Source of the DNA: CAZJHX01 sp964545715
GTDB lineage: Bacteria; Myxococcota_A; UBA9042; GCA-2863065
Direction: 5' to 3'
Length of the DNA: 64,000 nucleotides
Assembly (NCBI GenBank): GCA_964545715.1
Contig: CAZJHX010000016.1
Span: 31,171-95,170 of the forward strand
The translations under genes and the position numbers were made by a program. The notes beneath the pieces are model-generated. The model was not told the DNA's origin and made no database searches. It worked only from the letters and a program-made list of their open reading frames with translations. Shown one piece after another: positions 55,204 through 62,092 of this stretch (its first letter is position 1; the number at the start of each line of letters is the position of its first letter).

Positions 55204-57069
55204 TTACCGCGCGATGTCGCCGAGGCGTTTGCGGGGCTGGCGCGCAGTCGCGTACATCTCGTCGACCAGGTGACCGTACATGGCCGAGATGTTGCGGCGC
55301 TTCAGCTTCAGGGTCGGGGTCAGGAGGTCGTCCTCTACGGACAGCTCCTTCTCCAGGATGCGGAAGTACTTGATGGTCTCGTACTTGGCGAGATCGCGAT
55401 TGACGCCGTCGATGATCAGCTGCACCTCACCGACGACTTTCGTGTGGGCCGCCAGCGTCGTGTAGTCGCCGGCGCCTACGCCCAGGCGGCGCGCCAGGTG
55501 GACCAGCTCGTCGGGCTCCAGCGCGATGAGGGCGACCAGGAACTTGCGCCGATCGCCATGCACGACGCATTGGCTGATCAGCGGATGGCTCTTGATCAGG
55601 TTCTCGATGTTGGCCGGCGAGACGTTTTTGCCGCCCGCCGTGATGATCAGCTCTTTCTTGCGGTCCGTGATGGTCAGGAAGCCGTCGCGGTCCTTGGTGC
55701 CGATGTCGCCGGACTTGAACCAGCCGTCCTCCGTGAACGCCTCCGCGGTCGCCGCCTCATCCAGGTAGTAGCCCTTGAAGACGTTGTCGCCCTTGATGAG
55801 GATCTCGCCGTCCGCGGCGATTTTGGTCTCGCAGATGGGCAGATCTTTGCCGACCGTGCCGAACTTGAAGTCGTTGAGGCGATTGACCGTGGCCGGTGCG
55901 GTCGTCTCGGTGAGGCCGTAGCCCTCCAGCACCATGATCCCGCACGCGTGAAAGAACTCCAGCAGCTCCAGCGCGATCGGGGCGGCGCCGGAGACCATGT
56001 AGCGCACGCGTCCACCGAACGTGCCGCGGATCTTGCTGAGCACCAGCCTGTCGGCCGCCTTGTGCTGCACCCGCAGGTGGATCGGCACCGGCTGGTTCTT
56101 GCGCTGCAGCGCCGCGACCTGCTTGCCGACGTCGATAGCCCACCGAAAGATCGTCTGCCTGCGCGGCGGCTGGTCCGAGACGCGCGAGTGGATGGCCGCG
56201 TGGATCTTCTCGTAGATCCGCGGGACGGCCGCCTGCACGGTCGGCTTGAACTCCTGCATGTGGTCCACGATCTTGTCGATGCGCTCGGCGAACACCCCGG
56301 TCGTGCCGTTGAAGATGCCCGCATAACCGGCCACCCGCTGGAGGCTGTGCGCCAGCGGCAGAAACACCACGCCCACGTCGTCGTCGCGCGCCGGCAGCAC
56401 CTCGCTGACCGCCTCGATCGTGCGATAGATGTTGTTGTGGGTGAGGATCACGCCTTTGGGTGGCCCGGTCGTACCCGAGGTGTAGACGAGCATAGCGGTG
56501 TCCTCGGGCTCGACCGCGCGCCAGCGGGTCTCGTACGCATTGGGCTCCTCCGCCGCCTGCTGGCGCCCGACGTCCATCAGGTCCTGCAGGCTCAACACGC
56601 GCAGCGGCTCATCATCGCCGCTCGTCTGGCGTACGGTGTCGCCGGTGCCCTCGAACAGGACCACGGTCTTCAGAGACGGAAGCTGGTCCCGAATCGACTC
56701 GATCTTGGCCAGCTGGTCCGCATCCTCGGCAAACACCAACGCTGCCTTGGCGTGGTCCAGGATGTAGCCCGTTTGCTCCGCCGTGCTGGTCGGATAGACC
56801 CCGACGGTGACCGCCCCCGCGCACACGACAGCCATGTCCGCGCCGGACCACTCCCGCCTTGTCTCGCTCAGCACGCCGACCCTGTCGCCCGGCGCGACGC
56901 CAAGCGCCAGCAGGCCATAGGTCGTGTCGTGGCAGTCGGTGGCTCCCTCACGCCAGGTAAAGGCGCGCCATCGTCCGGTCGTCAGGTCCTTGCTGTACGA
57001 CGCGACGCGGTCGCCAAACCGCTCGACTTGTTGATGATAGAGCCCCGGGATGGTTCGTGGATATCCCAT
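55204..57069 (-). CDS. long-chain fatty acid-CoA ligase (AMP-forming)
   Basis: 621 aa. An ANL-superfamily enzyme activating fatty acids through an acyl-adenylate. The P-loop-like YTSGTTGPPKGV, the GYGLTETTAP motif, KSGDIGTKDRDGFLTITDR and the C-terminal lysine region (ELIITAGGKNVSP) are all present. Length and the IPGLYHQQVERFGDRVA start match the FadD15/ACSL-like branch. It probably feeds lipid synthesis or beta-oxidation, as do the acyl-CoA enzymes at 9.8-12.7 kb. No signal peptide; peripheral membrane association is typical. The downstream end of the Rrf2 gene is 12 bp away, so a common message is likely. Confidence 0.9.
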   Translation of the reverse strand: MGYPRTIPGLYHQQVERFGDRVASYSKDLTTGRWRAFTWREGATDCHDTTYGLLALGVAPGDRVGVLSETRREWSGADMAVVCAGAVTVGVYPTSTAEQTGYILDHAKAALVFAEDADQLAKIESIRDQLPSLKTVVLFEGTGDTVRQTSGDDEPLRVLSLQDLMDVGRQQAAEEPNAYETRWRAVEPEDTAMLVYTSGTTGPPKGVILTHNNIYRTIEAVSEVLPARDDDVGVVFLPLAHSLQRVAGYAGIFNGTTGVFAERIDKIVDHMQEFKPTVQAAVPRIYEKIHAAIHSRVSDQPPRRQTIFRWAIDVGKQVAALQRKNQPVPIHLRVQHKAADRLVLSKIRGTFGGRVRYMVSGAAPIALELLEFFHACGIMVLEGYGLTETTAPATVNRLNDFKFGTVGKDLPICETKIAADGEILIKGDNVFKGYYLDEAATAEAFTEDGWFKSGDIGTKDRDGFLTITDRKKELIITAGGKNVSPANIENLIKSHPLISQCVVHGDRRKFLVALIALEPDELVHLARRLGVGAGDYTTLAAHTKVVGEVQLIIDGVNRDLAKYETIKYFRILEKELSVEDDLLTPTLKLKRRNISAMYGHLVDEMYATARQPRKRLGDIAR

Positions 57070-57081
57070 CGCGTGACGATA

Positions 57082-57528
57082 CTACAGAGGGCCGGCGGCC
57101 GGAACTGAAGACCGCTGCTCGTTCAAGTTGAACAGTTGCTCAAGCGTTAGCGAGGCGAGCTGGTTGTGTATCAGCGTGTTGAGCGCGTCGACCGGGTCGC
57201 GGATCGCGCAGCAGTCCAGCTGCAGGCACGTGGGCGCCGGAGTCGACAGGCACTCCACCAGCGCCGTCGTCTCTTCAAAGATGTTCAGAAAGTCCAAAAA
57301 CGTGACCGTGCCCAGGTCGAGCGTCAGAGAGTACCCCCCCGCCACGCCCTTGACCGAGCGCACAAACTCCGCCCGCTTCAGCGTCTGCATCACCTTGGCC
57401 AGCAACGACGCCGGCAGATGATAGTGCCCGGCTATGTCGTTGACGCTGGCGATGGGGTCTCCCGCGCGACCATGCAGATACGAGACCGCCAGCAGGGCGT
57501 ACTCGGTGCGCTTGGAGAGACGGATCAC
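57082..57528 (-). CDS. Rrf2-family regulator with Fe-S cysteines
   Basis: 148 aa from the GTG at 57528. The winged helix is typical (SKRTEYALLAVSYLH, DIAGHYHLPASLLAKVMQTL, VKGVAGGYSL). Four cysteines at 93, 101, 106 and 107 lie in the segment that holds the [2Fe-2S] cluster in IscR (C92, C98, C104), so a redox- or iron-responsive cluster is likely. It may control the acyl-CoA ligase gene that follows. A short inverted repeat overlaps its start codon. Confidence 0.88.
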   Translation of the reverse strand: MIRLSKRTEYALLAVSYLHGRAGDPIASVNDIAGHYHLPASLLAKVMQTLKRAEFVRSVKGVAGGYSLTLDLGTVTFLDFLNIFEETTALVECLSTPAPTCLQLDCCAIRDPVDALNTLIHNQLASLTLEQLFNLNEQRSSVPAAGPL

Positions 57529-57539
57529 TATTTCATAGT
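57527..57539. promoter_or_regulatory. 13-bp inverted repeat over the Rrf2 start codon
   Basis: ACTAT-TTC-ATAGT on the plus strand; its left arm covers the GTG of the Rrf2 gene (57528-57526). It is AT-rich against a GC-rich background and would be a fitting autoregulatory operator. Evidence is symmetry and position only. Confidence 0.35.
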
Positions 57540-57559
57540 AGTTTCAGGCGGCTAGGAGG

Positions 57560-57889
57560 TCAACGCCAGCGTCCGCGCACCCATCGGTGCCCGCGCGGTG
57601 AGCGGCGCCAGTGACCGGGGACCCAGTGCTTGTGGTGCGGGTGGCGAATCGGCCGCCATAGCCCAGGCACCCACACATAACGCTTTGCGCGGCCGCCGTA
57701 GCGCCAGCGACCGGGGACCCACACGTGGCGCGGGCCGGGGCGAACAGTGCGCACCTCGTGGCGCGCGGGAGGTGGCGCGTCTTCGACGTACACGACCTCG
57801 TCGACGTACAACGGCCCACACCCAGGCAGAATCACGACCATCGCGCCCAGCGCAGCCACCAAAATTGCCATGCGAATCATGCGTTTCAT
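57560..57889 (-). CDS. small lipoprotein with YxWxxGxW-type repeats
   Basis: 109 aa from the ATG at 57889. The signal peptide ends VILPGC. The mature part is rich in Trp, Arg, His and Pro, with repeats of the form HVWVPGRWR, YVWVPGLWR and HWVPGHWRR, the YXWXXGXW family. These are secreted or membrane-anchored small proteins of unknown function. It is very basic. Its start codon is 24 bp from the divergent HAD phosphatase gene. Confidence 0.78.
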   Translation of the reverse strand: MKRMIRMAILVAALGAMVVILPGCGPLYVDEVVYVEDAPPPARHEVRTVRPGPRHVWVPGRWRYGGRAKRYVWVPGLWRPIRHPHHKHWVPGHWRRSPRGHRWVRGRWR

Positions 57890-57913
57890 GAGTGGCGCCA
57901 GTATGCTGGCCGC

Positions 57914-58642
57914 ATGTTCGCCCGTCAAACCGAGCCCGCCCTCGCCGCTGCCGTCTCACGCTTGCTGCAAGGCCCGCCGTCCACCGCTGTTTTCGACGCC
58001 GACGGCACCCTCTGGAACAACGACGCCAACGAGCAGCTGCTGGGCTACATCGACGAGCACGACCTGATCAGCGCGCCCGAGGGCAGCGGTGGGCTGCTGG
58101 CCTACAACAACGCGCTCTTCGCTAAGGACCGGCGCGCCGCCTCCATCTTCGCCGCCGTGTGCTGCGCCGGTCAGCGCCTCGAGACGCTGCTGCAGTGGTC
58201 CGAGGCCTCTTTTCAGGCGCATGTGCAGTCTCATGTGCGCGTAGGCGTGTCCGCCATCGTCGCCGCGCTGTTGGGACATGGTTGGCGCGTGCTGGTGGTC
58301 AGCGCCAGCCCGGCTTGGGCTATTTTGCCCGGAACCGACCGCCTGGGGATCCCACGCGAGAACGTCCTGGCGCTCCACGTCGCGGTTGAGGAGGGCGTGG
58401 TGACCGATCGGGCGATCGAGCCCATCACGATCGGCGCGGGCAAGGTCGCGCGATTGGAAGCCCACGAACCGGGGCTGGCCCCTGCACTTTGTGCGGGCAA
58501 CAGCGTGGACGACATCCCGATGTTAGCGATGGCGTCGGATGTGGCGGTGGTAGTCGATCCGGGTCATCCACACGCGGTGGATGAGGAGCTGCTCAGGGTC
58601 GCCGGTGATCGCGGCTGGTTCGTGCACGGCCCGATTCTCTAG
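57914..58642 (+). CDS. HAD-family phosphatase (SerB-like)
   Basis: 242 aa from the ATG at 57914; the longer frame overlaps the divergent lipoprotein gene and is rejected. The nucleophile motif FDADGTLWNND gives the catalytic Asp and its partner. VLVVSASPAW is motif II (Ser), and GAGKVARLE the Lys motif. The acid motif is CAGNSVDDIPMLAMA. The layout resembles phosphoserine phosphatase or related small-molecule phosphatases; the substrate is not certain. Cytoplasmic. Confidence 0.85.
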   Translation: MFARQTEPALAAAVSRLLQGPPSTAVFDADGTLWNNDANEQLLGYIDEHDLISAPEGSGGLLAYNNALFAKDRRAASIFAAVCCAGQRLETLLQWSEASFQAHVQSHVRVGVSAIVAALLGHGWRVLVVSASPAWAILPGTDRLGIPRENVLALHVAVEEGVVTDRAIEPITIGAGKVARLEAHEPGLAPALCAGNSVDDIPMLAMASDVAVVVDPGHPHAVDEELLRVAGDRGWFVHGPIL

Positions 58643-58652
58643 CCTCCGCAAT

Positions 58653-58690
58653 GCTGGCCCGCATGTTGCGAAAGCTGGCCCGCATGTTGC
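58653..58690. repeat. 17-bp direct repeat
   Basis: GCTGGCCCGCATGTTGC occurs at 58653-58669 and again at 58674-58690 with GAAA between them, just after the HAD gene. It could be an insertion scar or a protein-binding pair. Confidence 0.7.
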
Positions 58691-58717
58691 ATTAGTACAG
58701 GTTCACTTGAAATGGCT

Positions 58718-58759
58718 GTTGCATCACTGCAGCCCCGCATGGGGGTGCAGTGCTGCAAC
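58718..58759. terminator. 42-nt hairpin, possible bidirectional terminator
   Basis: GTTGCATCACTGCAGCCCC pairs with GGGGGTGCAGTGCTGCAAC, giving a 19-bp stem with two mismatches and a GCAT loop. It has no U-tail, so terminator activity is uncertain. It sits between convergent genes, which suits that job. The remaining 160 bp to the next gene contains no ORF of note, but two small hairpins (CCGGC/GCCGG and GGGTG/CACCC near 58850-58885). Confidence 0.5.
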
Positions 58760-58918
58760 TAGACAATGGAGAGCCCTATCCGGCCCGTCTCAAACTGACA
58801 CATCAACATTATCTCACCTGTATAATATTGAGATTCCCCTCTCATCCCACCGGCGGAATGCCGGGTGTCGCGGGCGCACCCGGTTTCTGCAATCCTCTCG
58901 CTCCCGTGAAACCGACGA

Positions 58919-59809
58919 CTACTCAGCTGCCGTCGTAAACGTCCACTGGCGTTCGAAGACCGCCTCGTCGACCTCACCTTTCATCGTCACCCGATACGTC
59001 TCGCTGGGCTCAAGCGGCTTCAGCGGCGTGATCGTCACGGCGTTGAGCTGAAAGGTGGCGTAGGGATCGGTGGGGTCTTTGGGCAGGCGCACAAAGCCCT
59101 TGAGCTGCTCGCCCGTCGCCTCGACGATGACGGTGGCCTGAAAGCCCGCCGCGACCACCTGCGCCGGCGGAAACAGCAGGCTCACGATGGGACCGGTCGG
59201 CAGGTCGATGTCGCCCGGGATCGGGTTCACGACGCCGTCCGTCGTAAAGCTGAGCGGCACACCGCCCTGGCCGTTGGCGGGAAACGCCACCGGCGTGTAA
59301 TCCGTCACGGCCTCGAACTTTGTGAACAGGTCCAGGCAGGCGTAGTTGTTCTCCCACGCGACGCCGACGGTCGTGACCCCCGGGTCGTACATGGCCAGCC
59401 GCTGATACAGCGACCAGGACCACTCATCGACCGCGTGGCTCATATCCGTTATGCCGGACGCGATGTTGGCGTTGGGCCCGGCCGTGGCGCCCTGAACGGA
59501 GTACCACGGGCTGTCCTTGTCCTGCTCGTGGACCAGCTTGCTCTCGCCCGCCATGTACCGCACGTGGGCCAGGCAGCCGATCGACAGCTCCTCATCGACG
59601 ACCACCGCCTCCAACCCGGCGTCCACGCGCCGCTTGTTCAGCAGGTTCACGCCCGCCTGGAGCGCCTCCTCCTCCGCCGCCTCGTCTTCGGCCTTGGTGT
59701 CGGGTACGTGAACGTCCACCGGGCCCGGGGGCTTCTCGTCCGTGTCGCTGCAGCCGGCGAGGGCACACAGCAGAGGCAGGATCAGCATCGGTCTCAGTAG
59801 GGTACGCAC
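58919..59809 (-). CDS. CAP/SCP-domain lipoprotein
   Basis: 296 aa from the GTG at 59809; ATG 59788 gives a shorter signal without the Arg-rich start. The lipobox is LCALAGC. A CAP-superfamily-like (Cys-rich secretory/PR-1) domain follows: LLNKRRVDAGLEAV, LAHVRYMAGES, AVDEWSWSLYQRL, and GVAWENNYACLDL. A C-terminal beta-sandwich of about 110 residues resembles a fibronectin-like or bacterial Ig-like domain (VTITPLKPLEPSETYRVTM). CAP proteins have varied roles, including lipid binding and protease-like activity; the function here is unknown. The 5' extension up to 60076 is not coding. Confidence 0.78.
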   Translation of the reverse strand: MRTLLRPMLILPLLCALAGCSDTDEKPPGPVDVHVPDTKAEDEAAEEEALQAGVNLLNKRRVDAGLEAVVVDEELSIGCLAHVRYMAGESKLVHEQDKDSPWYSVQGATAGPNANIASGITDMSHAVDEWSWSLYQRLAMYDPGVTTVGVAWENNYACLDLFTKFEAVTDYTPVAFPANGQGGVPLSFTTDGVVNPIPGDIDLPTGPIVSLLFPPAQVVAAGFQATVIVEATGEQLKGFVRLPKDPTDPYATFQLNAVTITPLKPLEPSETYRVTMKGEVDEAVFERQWTFTTAAE

Positions 59810-59841
59810 GGCACAGATGGTATGGGGTGGCACCGTCGGAT

Positions 59842-60087
59842 TCAATCGGCGGGCACTTCCGTCGCCGGCTGGGGCGGCATGCGAATCGCGAACCAGGCGA
59901 GCCGATCGGGCCGATAGTCCGCGCAGTCCCACGTCGTGGTGCGCGCATTGTCCACGGCGGCCACGGTGTAGGTCGTTCCTTTGATCGTGACGACCTTCCG
60001 CTCGCCGGGCGTCAGCGCCAGCTTCTCGTCGCCCGCCGTCAGCTCCAGGCGCCTGTGCTCGACCACGGTCAGGCACAGGCCCGCCAC
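59842..60087 (-). CDS. hypothetical small protein
   Basis: 81 aa from the GTG at 60087, preceded at five bases by GGAGGGGG, a very strong ribosome site; the longer start at 60111 would include that site in the coding region. The product is MAGLCLTVVEHRRLEL onward, with TIKGTTYTVAAVD and DCADYRPDRLAWFAIRMP. It has no signal peptide or membrane segment. No family recognised. Confidence 0.6.
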   Translation of the reverse strand: MAGLCLTVVEHRRLELTAGDEKLALTPGERKVVTIKGTTYTVAAVDNARTTTWDCADYRPDRLAWFAIRMPPQPATEVPAD

Positions 60088-60123
60088 TAGTACCCCCTCC
60101 GTGTAGACCACGTCTTTAAGCGG

Positions 60124-60588
60124 TTAGACCGCAAGTCCGGCCGGGACGGCGCTGGCGTCCAGCACGTTGTGATCCTGAAACAACAGCACGATCTCGCCTT
60201 CGCCGTCCCGAATCACCATCGCGCGGCGGCTCAAGCCCGCCTTGGTGTCCCACCGGGCGACATAGTCGATGGCGACCTTCTCGCCCTGCGCCACCGGAAA
60301 CTCCAGGTCCTCCGACAGCGCTGCAAAGAAGATGTGGTGCGTCCCGTCGGCTGCCTTCACCACCAACCGAAACGGCTTGGGGGACCGGCTGCCGCGCCGC
60401 ACATCCGCCGCGATCCCCACGATCGACAGCCTCATCGGTGCTCCCGTCGTGCGGTTCAGCGCCGGCTCGCCGGCCAGCTTCACCCGCGAGCTCAGCCGCA
60501 CCGGCAGCCACTGATCCGCAAGCTGGACGTTGCGCCCGCCGCAACCGAACAGCAGCAACGGCAGCACGACCAGCACCAGCAGCGACAC
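60124..60588 (-). CDS. lipoprotein of unknown function
   Basis: 154 aa from the GTG at 60588; AGGGG is ten bases upstream. The signal is a very hydrophobic VVLPLLLFGC (lipobox). The mature 135 residues are beta-rich (VQLADQWLPVRLSSRV, LRLSIVGIAADV-like, FPVAQGEKVAIDYVARWD, EIVLLFQDHNVLD). No catalytic motif. Reading the frame further upstream would run antisense through rpmB and is rejected. It is 36 bases upstream of the 81-aa hypothetical gene and probably in the same message. Confidence 0.7.
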   Translation of the reverse strand: MSLLVLVVLPLLLFGCGGRNVQLADQWLPVRLSSRVKLAGEPALNRTTGAPMRLSIVGIAADVRRGSRSPKPFRLVVKAADGTHHIFFAALSEDLEFPVAQGEKVAIDYVARWDTKAGLSRRAMVIRDGEGEIVLLFQDHNVLDASAVPAGLAV

Positions 60589-60594
60589 AATCGC

Positions 60595-60623
60595 TTGACC
60601 CCTGGCGGCGCAGCGTGTTAAAC
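60595..60623 (+). promoter_or_regulatory. candidate rpmB promoter
   Basis: TTGACC at 60595-60600 and TTAAAC at 60618-60623 are separated by exactly 17 bp. It places the start of transcription near 60630, about 35 bases before the rpmB ATG. The same TTGACC -35 form occurs in the candidate promoter at position 50. Confidence 0.5.
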
Positions 60624-60663
60624 GTTCGCGCCGGTCACCAAGGTGTCCAAATGGAGGCAGACG

Positions 60664-60915
60664 ATGGCTAAGTGCCAACTTACAGGGAAGCGACGGCTTG
60701 TCGGAAACAACGTTTCGCACGCCCACAACAAGAGCAAGATGGTTCAGAAGCCCAACATCCAGCGCAAGCGGATCTGGGTGCCCGAGGAGCAGACCTTTGT
60801 ACGGGTCAAGCTCTCCACCCGCGCGCTTCGCACCGTGACCCGGATCGGCCTTTACAGCTTCATCCGCAAGAACGACCTGAACTTCAAGCAGTTCGGTCTG
60901 ACCGGCCCTCAGTAG
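60664..60915 (+). CDS. rpmB: 50S ribosomal protein L28
   Basis: 83 aa. MAKCQLTGKR, then GNNVSHAHNKSK and RVKLSTRALRTV, ending on TRIGLYSFIRKNDLN, identify L28. GGAGG lies eight bases before the ATG at 60664. A single Cys near the N terminus is present without the CxxC partner of the zinc-binding form. It sits alone here, without rpmG. Confidence 0.96.
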   Translation: MAKCQLTGKRRLVGNNVSHAHNKSKMVQKPNIQRKRIWVPEEQTFVRVKLSTRALRTVTRIGLYSFIRKNDLNFKQFGLTGPQ

Positions 60916-60917
60916 CC

Positions 60918-61535
60918 TCACCCTTTCTTTCCGACCTCGTGCACGGCCTGCCCCTTTCGGTTGCAGGGATCCGTCACCTCCAGGCCGATACGCTTCCGCT
61001 CAGCGTCCGTCTTGTCCAGAAACACCAGGATGCCGTACTCCTCGACCTCGCCGGCTGAGTTCGTCTGAATCGGGATCTTGCGGCCCAGCACCACGTCGCG
61101 CTGGCCGTCCAGGTGCCAGCAGACCCTGGAGTCATCCGCGATCTGCTCCCGGCCGATCTGGTCGCAGGTGTCGTGCTCCAGCGTGCGCTTGCTGTGCATA
61201 CGCACGTTCACCTTCAGCATGCTGTAGCGGTCCAGCGCGGCGTTCTTCACGCGCAGCCCGATAAACGCGTGCTGGCCGCCCTGGGACCCGCTGATGACCT
61301 CCGGCCACTGCTCAGCGCCCAACGCGGTGAACGCGGCGGCGCCGTGCCCCACCTCCACGTCCAGGTCGCCTGTCAGCTCGCAGGTCTCGTCGATCTTGAA
61401 CTCCGCCGTGCCCTCGTCGCACGCGAAGCGGTCTTCTTCGCACGGGTCTTCGAACGTCGGCTCGCAGCCGGTCGCAAAGACGCCAACGATAGTCGACAAC
61501 GCTAGTAGGTTGCGGAGAACTCGATCATACCCCAT
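60918..61535 (-). CDS. lipoprotein of unknown function
   Basis: 205 aa. The signal ends VGVFATGC (lipobox). A Cys-rich start (FEDPCEEDRFACDEG) is followed by mixed beta strands and a second Cys pair around DDSRVCWHLDG. No family recognised. Its start lies inside the end of the upstream gene (34-bp overlap), so the two are probably coupled. It ends two bases from the rpmB stop, convergent. Confidence 0.7.
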   Translation of the reverse strand: MGYDRVLRNLLALSTIVGVFATGCEPTFEDPCEEDRFACDEGTAEFKIDETCELTGDLDVEVGHGAAAFTALGAEQWPEVISGSQGGQHAFIGLRVKNAALDRYSMLKVNVRMHSKRTLEHDTCDQIGREQIADDSRVCWHLDGQRDVVLGRKIPIQTNSAGEVEEYGILVFLDKTDAERKRIGLEVTDPCNRKGQAVHEVGKKG

Positions 61536-62086
61536 GTGTTTTCCCCGTGGTTGGACAGGTGCCAGTACACCGGTGTGCCCTCCGGCCAGGCTTTTTCACT
61601 GGTCCAGGTGTCGTGGATCAGCTCGCTCGCTTTGTTGGGCGCGTCGATCGTCCGCTCAAAGATGACCTCCGCGTCGTCGCCGATCGCCAGCTTCAGCTCG
61701 AACGGCCCTTCCGCCACCGAAATCGTGAACCGCCAGATACGCAGCTGTATCGTGGCGCCTTCGGGGATTGGGCCGGTCAGCGGACTTTTGGCCGTCATGT
61801 AGGCGCACCCCTTTGTGTCGACCTCGAACCACGGTCCCTCGGGGTACTCCTCGGTTGTGATGTCCAGGGTGCTGCACTCCTGGGCTTTCTGCTCGTTGCC
61901 CGCGTAGAACGGGTCCTCTGCGTTGGGCACCAGCTTCCACTCATAATTGTCGACCAACTGCCGGGTCTCGGGCTCAGCAGGCACGTCCGGCACGTCCTCA
62001 GCGGCCACGTCAGGCGTGGGCGTGTCGTTGGAGCACCCCGGCGTCGCGACCACCAGGGCCACAAGCAATGACATGACCGCTCGCAT
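61502..62086 (-). CDS. lipoprotein of unknown function, possibly carbohydrate-binding
   Basis: 194 aa. AGGAG lies three bases before the ATG at 62086. The signal ends VVATPGC. A short Asp/Val/Pro/Glu spacer (PTPDVAAEDVPDVPAEPE) is followed by an about 140-residue beta-rich domain with aromatic residues (FEVDTKGCAYMT, IRIWRFTISVAEGPF-like, VYWHLSNHGENTWG). The strand order recalls carbohydrate-binding beta-sandwiches, but no named family can be given. It overlaps the next lipoprotein gene. Confidence 0.7.
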   Translation of the reverse strand: MRAVMSLLVALVVATPGCSNDTPTPDVAAEDVPDVPAEPETRQLVDNYEWKLVPNAEDPFYAGNEQKAQECSTLDITTEEYPEGPWFEVDTKGCAYMTAKSPLTGPIPEGATIQLRIWRFTISVAEGPFELKLAIGDDAEVIFERTIDAPNKASELIHDTWTSEKAWPEGTPVYWHLSNHGENTWGMIEFSATY

Positions 62087-62092
62087 GGGCTC

